Positions 7,728 to 14,343 of a stretch of 16,066 nucleotides of DNA are shown here, in pieces. The position numbers and the translations under genes are program-made. The stretch covers positions 1 through 16,066 of the forward strand of contig JBBIOZ010000037.1 of the NCBI GenBank assembly GCA_037443105.1. The letters are read 5' to 3'. Source of the DNA: JAWCLZ01 sp037443105 (lineage in GTDB: Archaea; Halobacteriota; JAWCLZ01). The notes under the pieces are model-generated. The model saw nothing but the letters and a program-made list of their open reading frames with translations. It was not told the origin of the DNA and made no database searches. The stretch's first letter is position 1. The number at the start of each line of letters is the position of its first letter.

Positions 7728-8828
7728 TATAGCGTGCAATTGCACTTGATCTCTCTATAGTCAAGTCCCAGCTTTTGCCACATCTCTAGTGTTTCTTTGC
7801 ATAGAGCAACGCGATTATAACCATATTCATCTTCAAGATAATTGATGATCGTGGAATACATCTCAAACCTCGTCTTGAAATCTATCTTCTTGCCCCAGTT
7901 GAATTTCTCAGAGAGATAAATAACCCAAGATTTATCCTTCGAATTAGCAAATGGTTGTAGATAGTCCCCTTAGAGAACCAAGTGTTATCCTCTCTGGAGT
8001 GAGATTTGAAAATATCCTATCCACGAGCTTTATATAGTGTGCTTTCCACCCCTCCACAGGTACCATTGGATCGATCCTAATTCTGGTTGTATAACCAGCT
8101 TCATAGACCTGCTTTGCAGCTTTGATTCTTGCCTCGATAGATGGTGCTTTCTCCCATCTCTTGGCAACTGCATCTGCATTCAAGCTGAAACTCATAACTA
8201 TCCTTTTAGTCTCCCTTAATTCAAGCAAATTTTTAACATTGACAGATTTGGTCAAGAATAGCAACCTATGCTTTCCCTCGGGATCGTATTTATTAAACAT
8301 GAATTTCGAGAAAGGAGTACTTCCATCTTCCGCGAGCAGTGAATCGGATAGCTCACCAGCATTTAGAATCTCAGGTCGAGCACTATTAATAAAGAAAGCC
8401 CTTAAATGAGTTTCAACCAACTTGAAGTCTTTGATATTCGGCTTGCCATTCTTCCAATCAGGATGATATCTATAGGTTCCATTGAGATAGCACCACGCGC
8501 AGTTAAAAAAGCAGCCATTCGCCCATTTCAATTCAAGAAAATGAGGACAAACCACATCATGCTTCTCCCTAGGTGGAGGGGTTTTGTCAAATAGCTTTAT
8601 AATTGAACCATCCCCAACTCTATCTACAACTCTTTCCCTCTCACCACGAAGATTAATTACCTCTTTAAAGAAAACTTTCAACTGAGAATCCTCCGCGTTA
8701 ATAATTTTATTCTCGTGATTGTATATATTCCTATTCAAATCTAACCACTTTCCAAGAGTAAACTGCCTAGGGCTCGCTGAACACGCCTTGAAGTTATCAT
8801 TATAAATTATAATAGCTAGCGATTCCAA
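7727..8828 (-). pseudogene. Spore-photoproduct-lyase-like radical SAM protein (three-Cys-motif partner of TcmP), frameshifted
   Basis: Radical SAM enzyme of the SPL-like group encoded with TcmP. The cluster cysteines are in GCFFNCAWCY (C106, C110, C113), preceded by VVCPHFLELKWA and followed by AGELSDSLL, RLLFLTKS, IRIDPMVPVEGW and ITLGSLRGLSTTI, all typical blocks. The first frame stops at 7944-7946, 294 residues in. Moving one base, the next frame continues with ANSKDKSWVIYLSEKFNWG and runs through ALCKETLEMW to CNCTL, ending with TAA at 7727-7729. Removing one base of the AAA run at 7949-7951 (TTT on the coding strand) gives a continuous 366-residue product whose stop overlaps the tcmP start. 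So the gene is either recently broken or carries a sequencing error; the truncated form keeps the cluster motif but loses the C-terminal cap of about 73 residues. Start TTG 8828 is preceded at once by an in-frame stop and is uncertain; homologues tend to begin nearer IIKLFDKTPPP (residue 76 onward). Confidence 0.82.
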
Positions 8829-8929
8829 TTAAGAGCTTGGCATAGAGCAAGGTGAAAGTATTCCAATCTGAATTTTAATCGACTATAGAGGGAAAAATCT
8901 AATCTTACTGGTTAACAATATAAGGACTA

Positions 8930-9508
8930 ATGCCTCCACCTGCTGTTAAAACTCTGCGTGATTTAATCTACTGGCAGTATGCCAAGATCATTGCTGATTC
9001 AGCTGGAGTCGGTAAGAAAAACTGGCGCTTTATAATGGATAGATTTAAGAAGCTCCATCAGGGCGAGATTTTCTGGAATGAAATCAGGGAATATTTGAAG
9101 GAAAGGGAAAAAAGCGATGAATGCATTTTCTGTGGAGAGAAAACCTCGCTAACAATCGACCATTTGTTTCCCCGCTCTCTTCGCGGACCGGAGGATGAAA
9201 AGAATGTCATCTGGATGTGTAAGAATTGCAATTCAACAAAAGGAGCAAAGAGGCTATACGAGCTCTATACGATTAAGAGCGGTCTCGAGGGAGCGAAATA
9301 TAAAGTGCCGAGGATTGCGGAGGGCAAGTATTTAAAGCTGCTCTATGAAGTTTTTCAAGCAAAGGGAATGCTTGATTTAACCATGAGCGAGGTAAAAAAG
9401 CAGTTCTGCCCGAGATGCGATATCAAGACTCTCTGCATCAAGGAGAAAACAGAGGGAAAACTCTCACCGCTTTGCTTGGATGGAATAGCAACATATTGCT
9501 TTAAATGA
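8930..9508 (+). CDS. HNH endonuclease with extra C-terminal cysteine cluster
   Basis: A 192-residue HNH-family nuclease. The HNH core runs over residues 63-105: CIFC (C65, C68) supplies a zinc knuckle, LTIDHLFPRSLRG carries the catalytic Asp-His (D77, H78), and NVIWMCKNCNSTKG brings the conserved Asn and the second zinc pair (C97, C100). The N-terminal 60 residues are helical and basic. A second cysteine group follows: CPRC at 160-163, C169, C182 and C190, which could hold another metal. It is transcribed divergently from the TcmP/radical SAM pair across 101 bases and is followed by a gene-poor stretch. An AAGGA lies only 3 bases before the ATG. It sits in the defence island, so restriction of foreign DNA is likely, but whether it works with TcmP or with the BREX-like operon is unknown. 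Confidence 0.85.
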   Translation: MPPPAVKTLRDLIYWQYAKIIADSAGVGKKNWRFIMDRFKKLHQGEIFWNEIREYLKEREKSDECIFCGEKTSLTIDHLFPRSLRGPEDEKNVIWMCKNCNSTKGAKRLYELYTIKSGLEGAKYKVPRIAEGKYLKLLYEVFQAKGMLDLTMSEVKKQFCPRCDIKTLCIKEKTEGKLSPLCLDGIATYCFK

Positions 9509-9820
9509 ATTATCCGAAAAAGAAATGAGCCCCTCATTTTACGGGCGAGCTTGCCAGCTGAGGGTTCAATGCGCATAATATTTTTCGAGGAAATTGTCGA
9601 GCGAGGCAGGTTTTACGTTTTACATGCCAGATAGAAAGAAATCCATCCTTGCAACTTTTACATCAAGCCATCACCATGCTGGCTCTTATGGAATGCTGTA
9701 TAGCCTCGTGAATAATTTAGTTTATATGCAATCTTGACCAAGAATTACCACACCTTTTAGATAGAACCTTTCCTATCACTGGACGAAAACTATTTTTTAC
9801 TCGCAGCAATTCAGCTTTTG
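9509..9820. other. Gene-poor stretch between HNH gene and nucS, possible gene remnant
   Basis: No confident gene. Two tiny overlapping plus-strand frames, 9569-9634 (21 residues, starting MRIIFFEEIVERGRF) and 9624-9737 (37 residues, containing SSHHHAGSYGMLYSLVNN), lie one base out of frame with each other and could be the remains of a decayed gene; I recognise neither. The last 30 bases hold the probable nucS promoter. No tRNA, CRISPR or mobile-element ends were seen. The stretch marks the edge between the defence genes and the housekeeping genes. Confidence 0.45.
9785..9800 (+). promoter_or_regulatory. Probable archaeal BRE/TATA promoter of nucS
   Basis: A purine-rich GAAAAC followed by TATTTTTTAC places the TATA-like box 23-30 bases before the ATG at 9821. 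No Shine-Dalgarno is present in between, so the transcript is likely leaderless, as is common in archaea. Confidence 0.4.
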
Positions 9821-10570
9821 ATGCCAGCTAAAATCATTTCAAATCCAGCGCCTGAGGAAGCCCTAGCAGTTGCAAAATCTAGCTCGCGTGCAATGCTTGT
9901 GATAATTGGGAGATGTAAGGTTGAATATAGTGGGCGAGCAAGGTCTACCTTAGACTATGGAGAGCGCTTGGTACTTGTGAAGAGAGACGGCACTGTGATT
10001 GTACATCAAGATGTGCTACGCGAACCAGTGAACTGGATGCCCCCTGGAACTAATGTTAGATATGAAATTGAAGAACAAATGTTTACTTTGAAAGCCACGC
10101 GCTCAAATCCACTTGAATACATGCATATAAGCTTCAAGGAGATTCTGCTTATCAGCAGCCACGTTTTAAAAGATACCCAGCGAATAAGAGTAGCTGGGAT
10201 GGAGAATCAGCTTGTGGAGGAAATAGCTAGAGATCCAAGTGTCATTGAAATTGGCCTGCGCATAGTTGAAAGAGAGAGAATAACTGCAAGCGGGGAGATT
10301 GACTTATATGGGGTGGATAAAAATGGTATACCAGTGATAATTGAGGTAAAGCGAGGTATGCCATCTATAAATGCAGTGCAGCAGCTCCACGCCTATATAC
10401 TGGATTTGAAGAAGCACAATAAAAATGCAAAAATCAGAGGAATATTGGTTGCCCCTAAGATACCTGAGATGATTAAAACCCTGCTGCGGGAAAAAGAACT
10501 GGAATATAGAGAATTTAACTGGCAGTTTGAACTGCATATCGAGGGCCAGCGCACCCTTGATGAATTTTAA
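9821..10570 (+). CDS. nucS: Endonuclease NucS/EndoMS (mismatch and branched-DNA endonuclease)
   Basis: NucS cuts DNA at mismatches or at single-strand/flap junctions and acts with the sliding clamp PCNA. The 249-residue protein has the usual N-terminal binding domain (with GRARSTLDYGERLVLVKRDG) and a C-terminal RecB-like nuclease domain: GEIDLYG (E159, D161), PVIIEVKRG (E175, K177) and QQLHAYI (Q187) form the metal-dependent active site. The last seven residues, QRTLDEF, fit a PIP box (Q-x-x-L-x-x-F) for PCNA binding. ATG 9821 is chosen over the TTG directly before it. The gene appears leaderless. Its TAA overlaps the stop of the convergent nitrilase gene by three bases (10568-10570 against 10567-10569 shared in part). 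Length and motifs match functional euryarchaeal homologues, so it is very likely active. Confidence 0.93.
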   Translation: MPAKIISNPAPEEALAVAKSSSRAMLVIIGRCKVEYSGRARSTLDYGERLVLVKRDGTVIVHQDVLREPVNWMPPGTNVRYEIEEQMFTLKATRSNPLEYMHISFKEILLISSHVLKDTQRIRVAGMENQLVEEIARDPSVIEIGLRIVERERITASGEIDLYGVDKNGIPVIIEVKRGMPSINAVQQLHAYILDLKKHNKNAKIRGILVAPKIPEMIKTLLREKELEYREFNWQFELHIEGQRTLDEF

Positions 10571-11427
10571 GATTTAAAATTTAACAGTTCGCTCAGCAGC
10601 TTCAATCTACGCTTTCCCTCGATAGCGAGTAATTTGGATTTAAAATTAAGTTCAATTTCAGCATAAATTACTGCTTCTTCATTTAAAACAGGGCCAGCTA
10701 TATATTCCCCATCTGGATTTACCACGCCACTCCCACCTGCCAAGGAATAGCCTATGTTGAAATCAAGTCTATCTTCCTGCTCCTCCTTATCAACGGGATC
10801 AACTTGACACGCTACCGCAACCCAAGTATTATTCCGAAGCGCTACATATTTAGCAGTATACTCTATAGCTGATTCAAGCCAGCTTGGTGAAACCCAGAGT
10901 GCGCAGTGTAATTCCTCTTCAGAGAGTAAATCAAGATAATTTGGAGCAAACCATTCAAAATGCTCATAGCACATAGCAATGCCAATTCTCGCGAGAGAGG
11001 TTTGAAAAACTCCAGCTTTAAAGTCACCGGGCAGCATAAAAACTGCTCATGCGCGGTAAGCGAGGTTTTCCTGTGAACCCCAGCGACCACGCCGTTTGAG
11101 TCTATAACAGCCGCTGAATTATACAGCTTGCTGCCGCTGATCTCAACAAATCCAAGGATAATTGCAATTGAAAAATCTAGCTAACTCACGCAGCATCTGC
11201 ATAATTTTGCCATCCATTGAAATAGCCTCTTTAACTAGAAGTCTCCAGAATCTTGAAAATTCTCGCTCACTCCGCGGCTCAACAGGGTACAGTGGATTAA
11301 TGCACTCCGGAAATATAATCAAACTAGCTCCATTTTTCGAGGCTTCCTCGATCAAACCTCGCTGCTTAAGCAGCGTTGCCTCTGCATTTAAATAAACAGG
11401 TCCCATTTGAGCAATAGCAATTTTCAT
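10567..11427 (-). pseudogene. Nitrilase-superfamily carbon-nitrogen hydrolase, two frame shifts
   Basis: A C-N hydrolase of the nitrilase superfamily, hydrolysing nitriles or amides through a Glu-Lys-Cys triad. All three elements are encoded: FPEC (E41) in the first frame, HRKTSL (Lys) in the second, and IAMCYEHFEW (Cys) in the third. The first frame starts MKIAIAQMGP at 11427 and stops at 11143. Near 11159-11165 the homology moves to a frame reading IILGFVEISGSKLYNSAAV and on to TAHEQF. At a run of five A's (11038-11042, five T's on the coding strand) it moves again to MLPGDFKAGVF and continues to the TAA at 10567. One inserted base and one missing T would restore an open frame of about 286 residues, normal for the family. 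Two indels in otherwise conserved sequence mean either very recent inactivation or sequence error. The gene is divergent from the thioredoxin-like gene and converges on nucS. Confidence 0.8.
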
Positions 11428-11430
11428 TGC

Positions 11431-11467
11431 TTAAAAAATTGATGGATATTAAAAAATTTGATGGATA
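11431..11467. repeat. Imperfect 18/19-base tandem repeat in divergent promoter region
   Basis: Copies at 11431-11448 (TTAAAAAATTGATGGATA) and 11449-11467 differ by one extra T. They fill half of the 74-base gap between the divergent nitrilase and thioredoxin-like genes, directly before the TATA-like box of the latter, so they could be an operator; this is inference. Confidence 0.6.
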
Positions 11468-11476
11468 AATATATAT
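11465..11476 (+). promoter_or_regulatory. Probable TATA box of the thioredoxin-like/ccdA operon
   Basis: ATAAATATATAT ends 25 bases before the ATG at 11502, and no Shine-Dalgarno is seen, which fits a leaderless archaeal transcript. Confidence 0.5.
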
Positions 11477-11501
11477 CCTCTCACTCGCTTCTAATTCAAG
11501 C

Positions 11502-12131
11502 ATGGTTCAAAAGAATCCATGGATGTTTTCCACAGCTGTTTTAGCATTGATATTAACCGCAGTTTTGCTTTCCACTTATATGGTAAAAGAAAAAGAGCCA
11601 GTGGTAAAAGAAAAAGAGCTAACCCCAGAGGAAGCTAGGGATAAAGCAATGAATTATATAAATGAAAATCTTGTTCAGCCCGGTACGAAGGCAGCTGCAG
11701 TTTCAGTTGAAGAAGCAGGCAGCGTGTATAAAGTGGTGACAGAGTATCAAGGACAGCTAATTCCAGTTTACATAACCAGAGAAGGCAGATATCTATTTCT
11801 AACATCGCCTTTAAATATCTCTCAACCGATTGTCACTCCAACTCCAGAGATAAAGGCTGAGAAGCTGGAGCAATTCATAGCTTGTTTAAATCGATCAGGC
11901 TTCAAAATCTACGGCGCTGCTTGGTGCACATATTGCAAGCAGCTTGTGGAAATGCTGGGTGGATATGAAATGGTTAAACCCATATATGTGGAGTGCACAG
12001 TGGAGAAAGAGGAATGTGCAAAAGCAGATATAAGGGCATATCCAACGATAATGATAAATGGCACGAGATATGCAGGGGAGAGAACGATAGAAGCTTTTTC
12101 AAAAGCAACAAACTGCTCTCCCCCTTATTAA
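11502..12131 (+). CDS. Membrane-anchored thioredoxin-like protein
   Basis: A 209-residue protein anchored by one N-terminal membrane segment (residues 9-27) with the rest probably outside the cell membrane. Residues 40-105 form a small domain (TPEEARDKAMNYINENL ... VYITREGRYLFLTS) found in archaeal Dsb-like proteins. Residues 120-205 form a thioredoxin/glutaredoxin-like fold with the redox pair C142-T-Y-C145 in AAWCTYCKQL and the cis-proline at AYPTIMING (P181). It is followed 24 bases later by a CcdA-type transporter, the usual source of electrons for such extracytoplasmic thioredoxins, so the pair likely reduces or isomerises disulfides, possibly for cytochrome or other exported-protein maturation. 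Extra cysteines at 128, 165, 172 and 205 are unusual and might form structural disulfides. A short in-frame duplication sits after the membrane segment. Confidence 0.87.
   Translation: MVQKNPWMFSTAVLALILTAVLLSTYMVKEKEPVVKEKELTPEEARDKAMNYINENLVQPGTKAAAVSVEEAGSVYKVVTEYQGQLIPVYITREGRYLFLTSPLNISQPIVTPTPEIKAEKLEQFIACLNRSGFKIYGAAWCTYCKQLVEMLGGYEMVKPIYVECTVEKEECAKADIRAYPTIMINGTRYAGERTIEAFSKATNCSPPY
11580..11621 (+). repeat. In-frame 21-base tandem duplication in the thioredoxin-like gene
   Basis: Two adjacent 21-base units (11580-11600 and 11601-11621) differ at two bases and encode a repeated (M/V)VKEKE(P/L) stretch in the charged linker just after the membrane anchor. It lengthens the tether without touching the folded domains. 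Confidence 0.75.
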
Positions 12132-12141
12132 CTAAGGAAAT

Positions 12142-12147
12142 GAGGGG
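12142..12147 (+). promoter_or_regulatory. Shine-Dalgarno GAGGGG for the ccdA-like gene
   Basis: GAGGGG lies 8 bases before the ATG at 12156 in the 24-base gap after the thioredoxin-like gene, supporting this start and cotranscription of the two. Confidence 0.55.
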
Positions 12148-12155
12148 AAAAATAA

Positions 12156-12854
12156 ATGATACTCTCAATTTCCACAGCTAACTCTCTCTCCCCTGCTTTT
12201 ATATTCACCGCTGGCTTGATCGCTGGCTTCAACCCCTGCTTGCTAGCTATTTTAGTATTCATCGTTTCAACTCTACTCACCACTAACGAGAGGGTGAAGG
12301 CAATTCTCACCACATTTGCCTTCTCCACAGGTATCTACGCAGTATATTTATTAATTGGGCTTGGGTTTTTTCGAGCGATCACAGCCAGCGCAATCTTCAT
12401 GGAAATAATCAAGCTATTGCTGATTTTAATAGTATTTCTCCTCGGGCTCTGGCATATCTATGATAGCTATTTTATTTCAAGGAAAGAGAAATCCTCATTC
12501 ACAACTCCAAAGCAAATAGTAGAACTAGCAGCGAAAGTTGGGGAGAAAGCGAGTTATCCACACGCTTTTTTACTAGGCGTGCTTTTCTCTCTCATCAAAA
12601 CACCTTGCGTTGGCGCGATCTACTTCGCTATACTGGAATTAATAATTAGAGAACGCGCCCTCGGGCTATTTTACCTCGCAATTTACAACCTCGGGGTTAT
12701 ACTTCCAGTTATAATCTTGGGATGTGCAATGGCACTTGGATTAAGCCCGGAGAAGGTGGATAGATTCAGAAGAGAGAGAAGAGCTATGCTTAGATTGATC
12801 ATAGGCATTGTTTTAATAGCACTCGGAATACTGCTCACCCTCGGCTTGATATGA
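12156..12854 (+). CDS. ccdA: CcdA/DsbD-type transmembrane thiol-disulfide transporter
   Basis: CcdA proteins carry reducing power from cytoplasmic thioredoxin across the membrane to external thioredoxin-like partners. This 232-residue protein is almost entirely hydrophobic with about six membrane segments. The two redox cysteines are in place: C28 in AGFNPC within the first segment, and C151 in LIKTPCVGAIYF within the fourth, each following proline as in the family. A charged loop of about 35 residues (about 108-135) separates the two halves. The upstream thioredoxin-like protein is its natural partner. The stop is only 5 bases from the stop of the convergent radical SAM gene. Confidence 0.88.
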   Translation: MILSISTANSLSPAFIFTAGLIAGFNPCLLAILVFIVSTLLTTNERVKAILTTFAFSTGIYAVYLLIGLGFFRAITASAIFMEIIKLLLILIVFLLGLWHIYDSYFISRKEKSSFTTPKQIVELAAKVGEKASYPHAFLLGVLFSLIKTPCVGAIYFAILELIIRERALGLFYLAIYNLGVILPVIILGCAMALGLSPEKVDRFRRERRAMLRLIIGIVLIALGILLTLGLI

Positions 12855-12859
12855 TTTAA

Positions 12860-13984
12860 TTAATAATTGATTCCACCTCTTGTTTTACCAGCTAATGCGA
12901 GTCTGCCTATTTCTCTTCGCACATCTTTAGCAAGCGGAGCTGGCTTTTGATCCTCGTAAGGAGTACCAGGCAGCGGCTTGAAATAATGCACGCGTATCAA
13001 GCCCCCTCTGGAACATACCCACCTCGCTAGATTTAAAGTTGCAAATTGATCAGAAGTGCTCTCAGCCGGCAGGCCAAATAGTAGATCGACAACAGGGGTT
13101 ATATCAAATTTCAAGCAAAGTTCAACTGCGCTTATAATATCCTCCACACCATGACCTCTATCAACCTCCTCCAGTATTCTCTCGCTTCCAGACTGCCCTC
13201 CGATATGCAGCGAGCTATTCACGCAGTATTGCTTCACAAGCTCAAGGATTTCTTGAGTTACAAACTCAGGCCTCACCTCAGATGGAAAGGTACCGAAGTA
13301 TATCCTCTTCCCATCTTTCTTCAATAGCTCAAGCAGCGCTTCAATTTTCCCCAGCTCCACCTTAAATCCATTTGAACCGTAGGCGAAGGCATTTGGAGTT
13401 ATGAATCTAATATCTCTATAATACTTAGCATATCTAGCCACCACCTCAGCGCTGCGATGGCGCATCTTCGTGCCAAATATCCTTGGAGTCTGGCAGAACT
13501 TGCATGCGTAGGGACAGCCTCTTGAGATCTCAATCGGACCTAGGACTTTCTCGGAAAAGGGAGGATACCTATTCAGATCAACTGGCTCTCTAGGCTCAGC
13601 AACCACGACCTTGCTTTTATCTTTGAATGCAATTCCCCTTACCTCGTGGATATTTCCAGTTTGAATTGCGCGTAATAACTCCGGCAGAGTTTCCTCACCC
13701 TCGCCCATAACAACATAATCAAACCCAGCCTCTAGAACTTCAGCCGGTCTAGCGGTTGGATGAGGGCCGCCTGCTATCAATATGCACTTCTTATCTTCAA
13801 TCTTGCTTTTAATCTCGCTATAAACCTGTGCTGCCTGGGTAGTGGCAAATGAATATAGCAATACATCGCCATTGAACTCCTCTGGATTTTTAACTATCTC
13901 AAAATCCACTATGGCTGAGAGCACTGCAATACTATATCTATTCTTACTGCTCCATCTAAATCCCACTTTGAGATCTCCAGCCAT
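12860..13984 (-). CDS. B12-binding/radical SAM protein, MJ_1487 type
   Basis: A 374-residue protein with an N-terminal cobalamin-binding-like Rossmann domain (residues 1-135, including LIAGGPHPTARPAEVLEAGF and YVVMGEGEETLPELL) and a C-terminal radical SAM barrel. The 4Fe-4S cysteines are in ISRGCPYACKFCQTPR (C157, C161, C164). Later barrel strands include SLHIGGQSGSERILEEVDRGH and VVDLLFGLPAES, and the end VHYFKPLPGTPYEDQKPAPL is characteristic. The domain order and sequence match the archaeal MJ_1487 family; the substrate is not known. The canonical D-x-H-x-x-G cobalamin ligand motif is not visible, so any B12 would bind without that histidine. It follows the 103-residue gene by 10 bases, so the two form an operon. 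Confidence 0.88.
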   Translation of the reverse strand: MAGDLKVGFRWSSKNRYSIAVLSAIVDFEIVKNPEEFNGDVLLYSFATTQAAQVYSEIKSKIEDKKCILIAGGPHPTARPAEVLEAGFDYVVMGEGEETLPELLRAIQTGNIHEVRGIAFKDKSKVVVAEPREPVDLNRYPPFSEKVLGPIEISRGCPYACKFCQTPRIFGTKMRHRSAEVVARYAKYYRDIRFITPNAFAYGSNGFKVELGKIEALLELLKKDGKRIYFGTFPSEVRPEFVTQEILELVKQYCVNSSLHIGGQSGSERILEEVDRGHGVEDIISAVELCLKFDITPVVDLLFGLPAESTSDQFATLNLARWVCSRGGLIRVHYFKPLPGTPYEDQKPAPLAKDVRREIGRLALAGKTRGGINY

Positions 13985-13994
13985 CAGATAAAAA

Positions 13995-14306
13995 CTACTT
14001 ACTTGGCACCATTTTAACTTCTTCGTCTTGTTCCACTATGAGGAAATCAATGACTTTTTTCCTATCAAAGCCGCAGCAGAGAATCTCCACGCGCCAGCCT
14101 TTGAAGTGATAGTTATTTGGATTTAATCTATCCCTCTCGCTGGGTTTTTCGATTAAATCTATCTTGCATAATTCTTCAACCGCTATCCCCTCATATTCCC
14201 TTCTGCGGTAATCTCCTGAGATTATATACTCACGCGCTTGAAAGATATCTTTGATTGAAACCGGGCAGCAGTTTGAATGAGTTTTAATATCCCAGACCTT
14301 CTCCAT
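13995..14306 (-). CDS. Hypothetical 103-residue protein, cysteine-containing
   Basis: I do not recognise this protein. It is soluble and mixed in charge, with a CC pair near the N-terminus (NCCPVSIKDIF), a second in VEILCCGFDRKKVIDFLIVE, and a central YRRREYEGIAVEELCKIDLI. The paired cysteines could bind metal. It is followed after 10 bases by the B12-binding/radical SAM gene, so a role with that enzyme is possible but unproven. The ATG at 14306 has no Shine-Dalgarno; an AT-rich box (14331-14340, AAATTTATT on the coding strand) about 25-34 bases upstream suggests a leaderless start. Confidence 0.75.
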   Translation of the reverse strand: MEKVWDIKTHSNCCPVSIKDIFQAREYIISGDYRRREYEGIAVEELCKIDLIEKPSERDRLNPNNYHFKGWRVEILCCGFDRKKVIDFLIVEQDEEVKMVPSK

Positions 14307-14343
14307 CTAGCTAAACATGGAGGTTTTAAGCAATAAATTTTGC

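Noticed and set aside
7728..7745. GTG at 7745 as the tcmP start
   Set aside because: Those bases are better explained as the last codons of the radical SAM gene; the ATG at 7727 overlaps its stop in a standard TAATG junction.
7941..7965. Programmed ribosomal frame shift in the radical SAM gene
   Set aside because: No slippery heptamer, rare-codon pause or stem-loop is evident by eye; a plain indel explains it more simply.
9545..9580. tRNA-like GGTTCAA stretch
   Set aside because: The bases on either side do not pair as a T-arm and no acceptor, D or anticodon arm can be drawn upstream.
10863..11090. Separate small minus-strand gene in the middle of the nitrilase
   Set aside because: Its first part is the middle of the nitrilase (HRKTSL region) and the rest is the wrong frame of the downstream part; it is a by-product of the frame shift.
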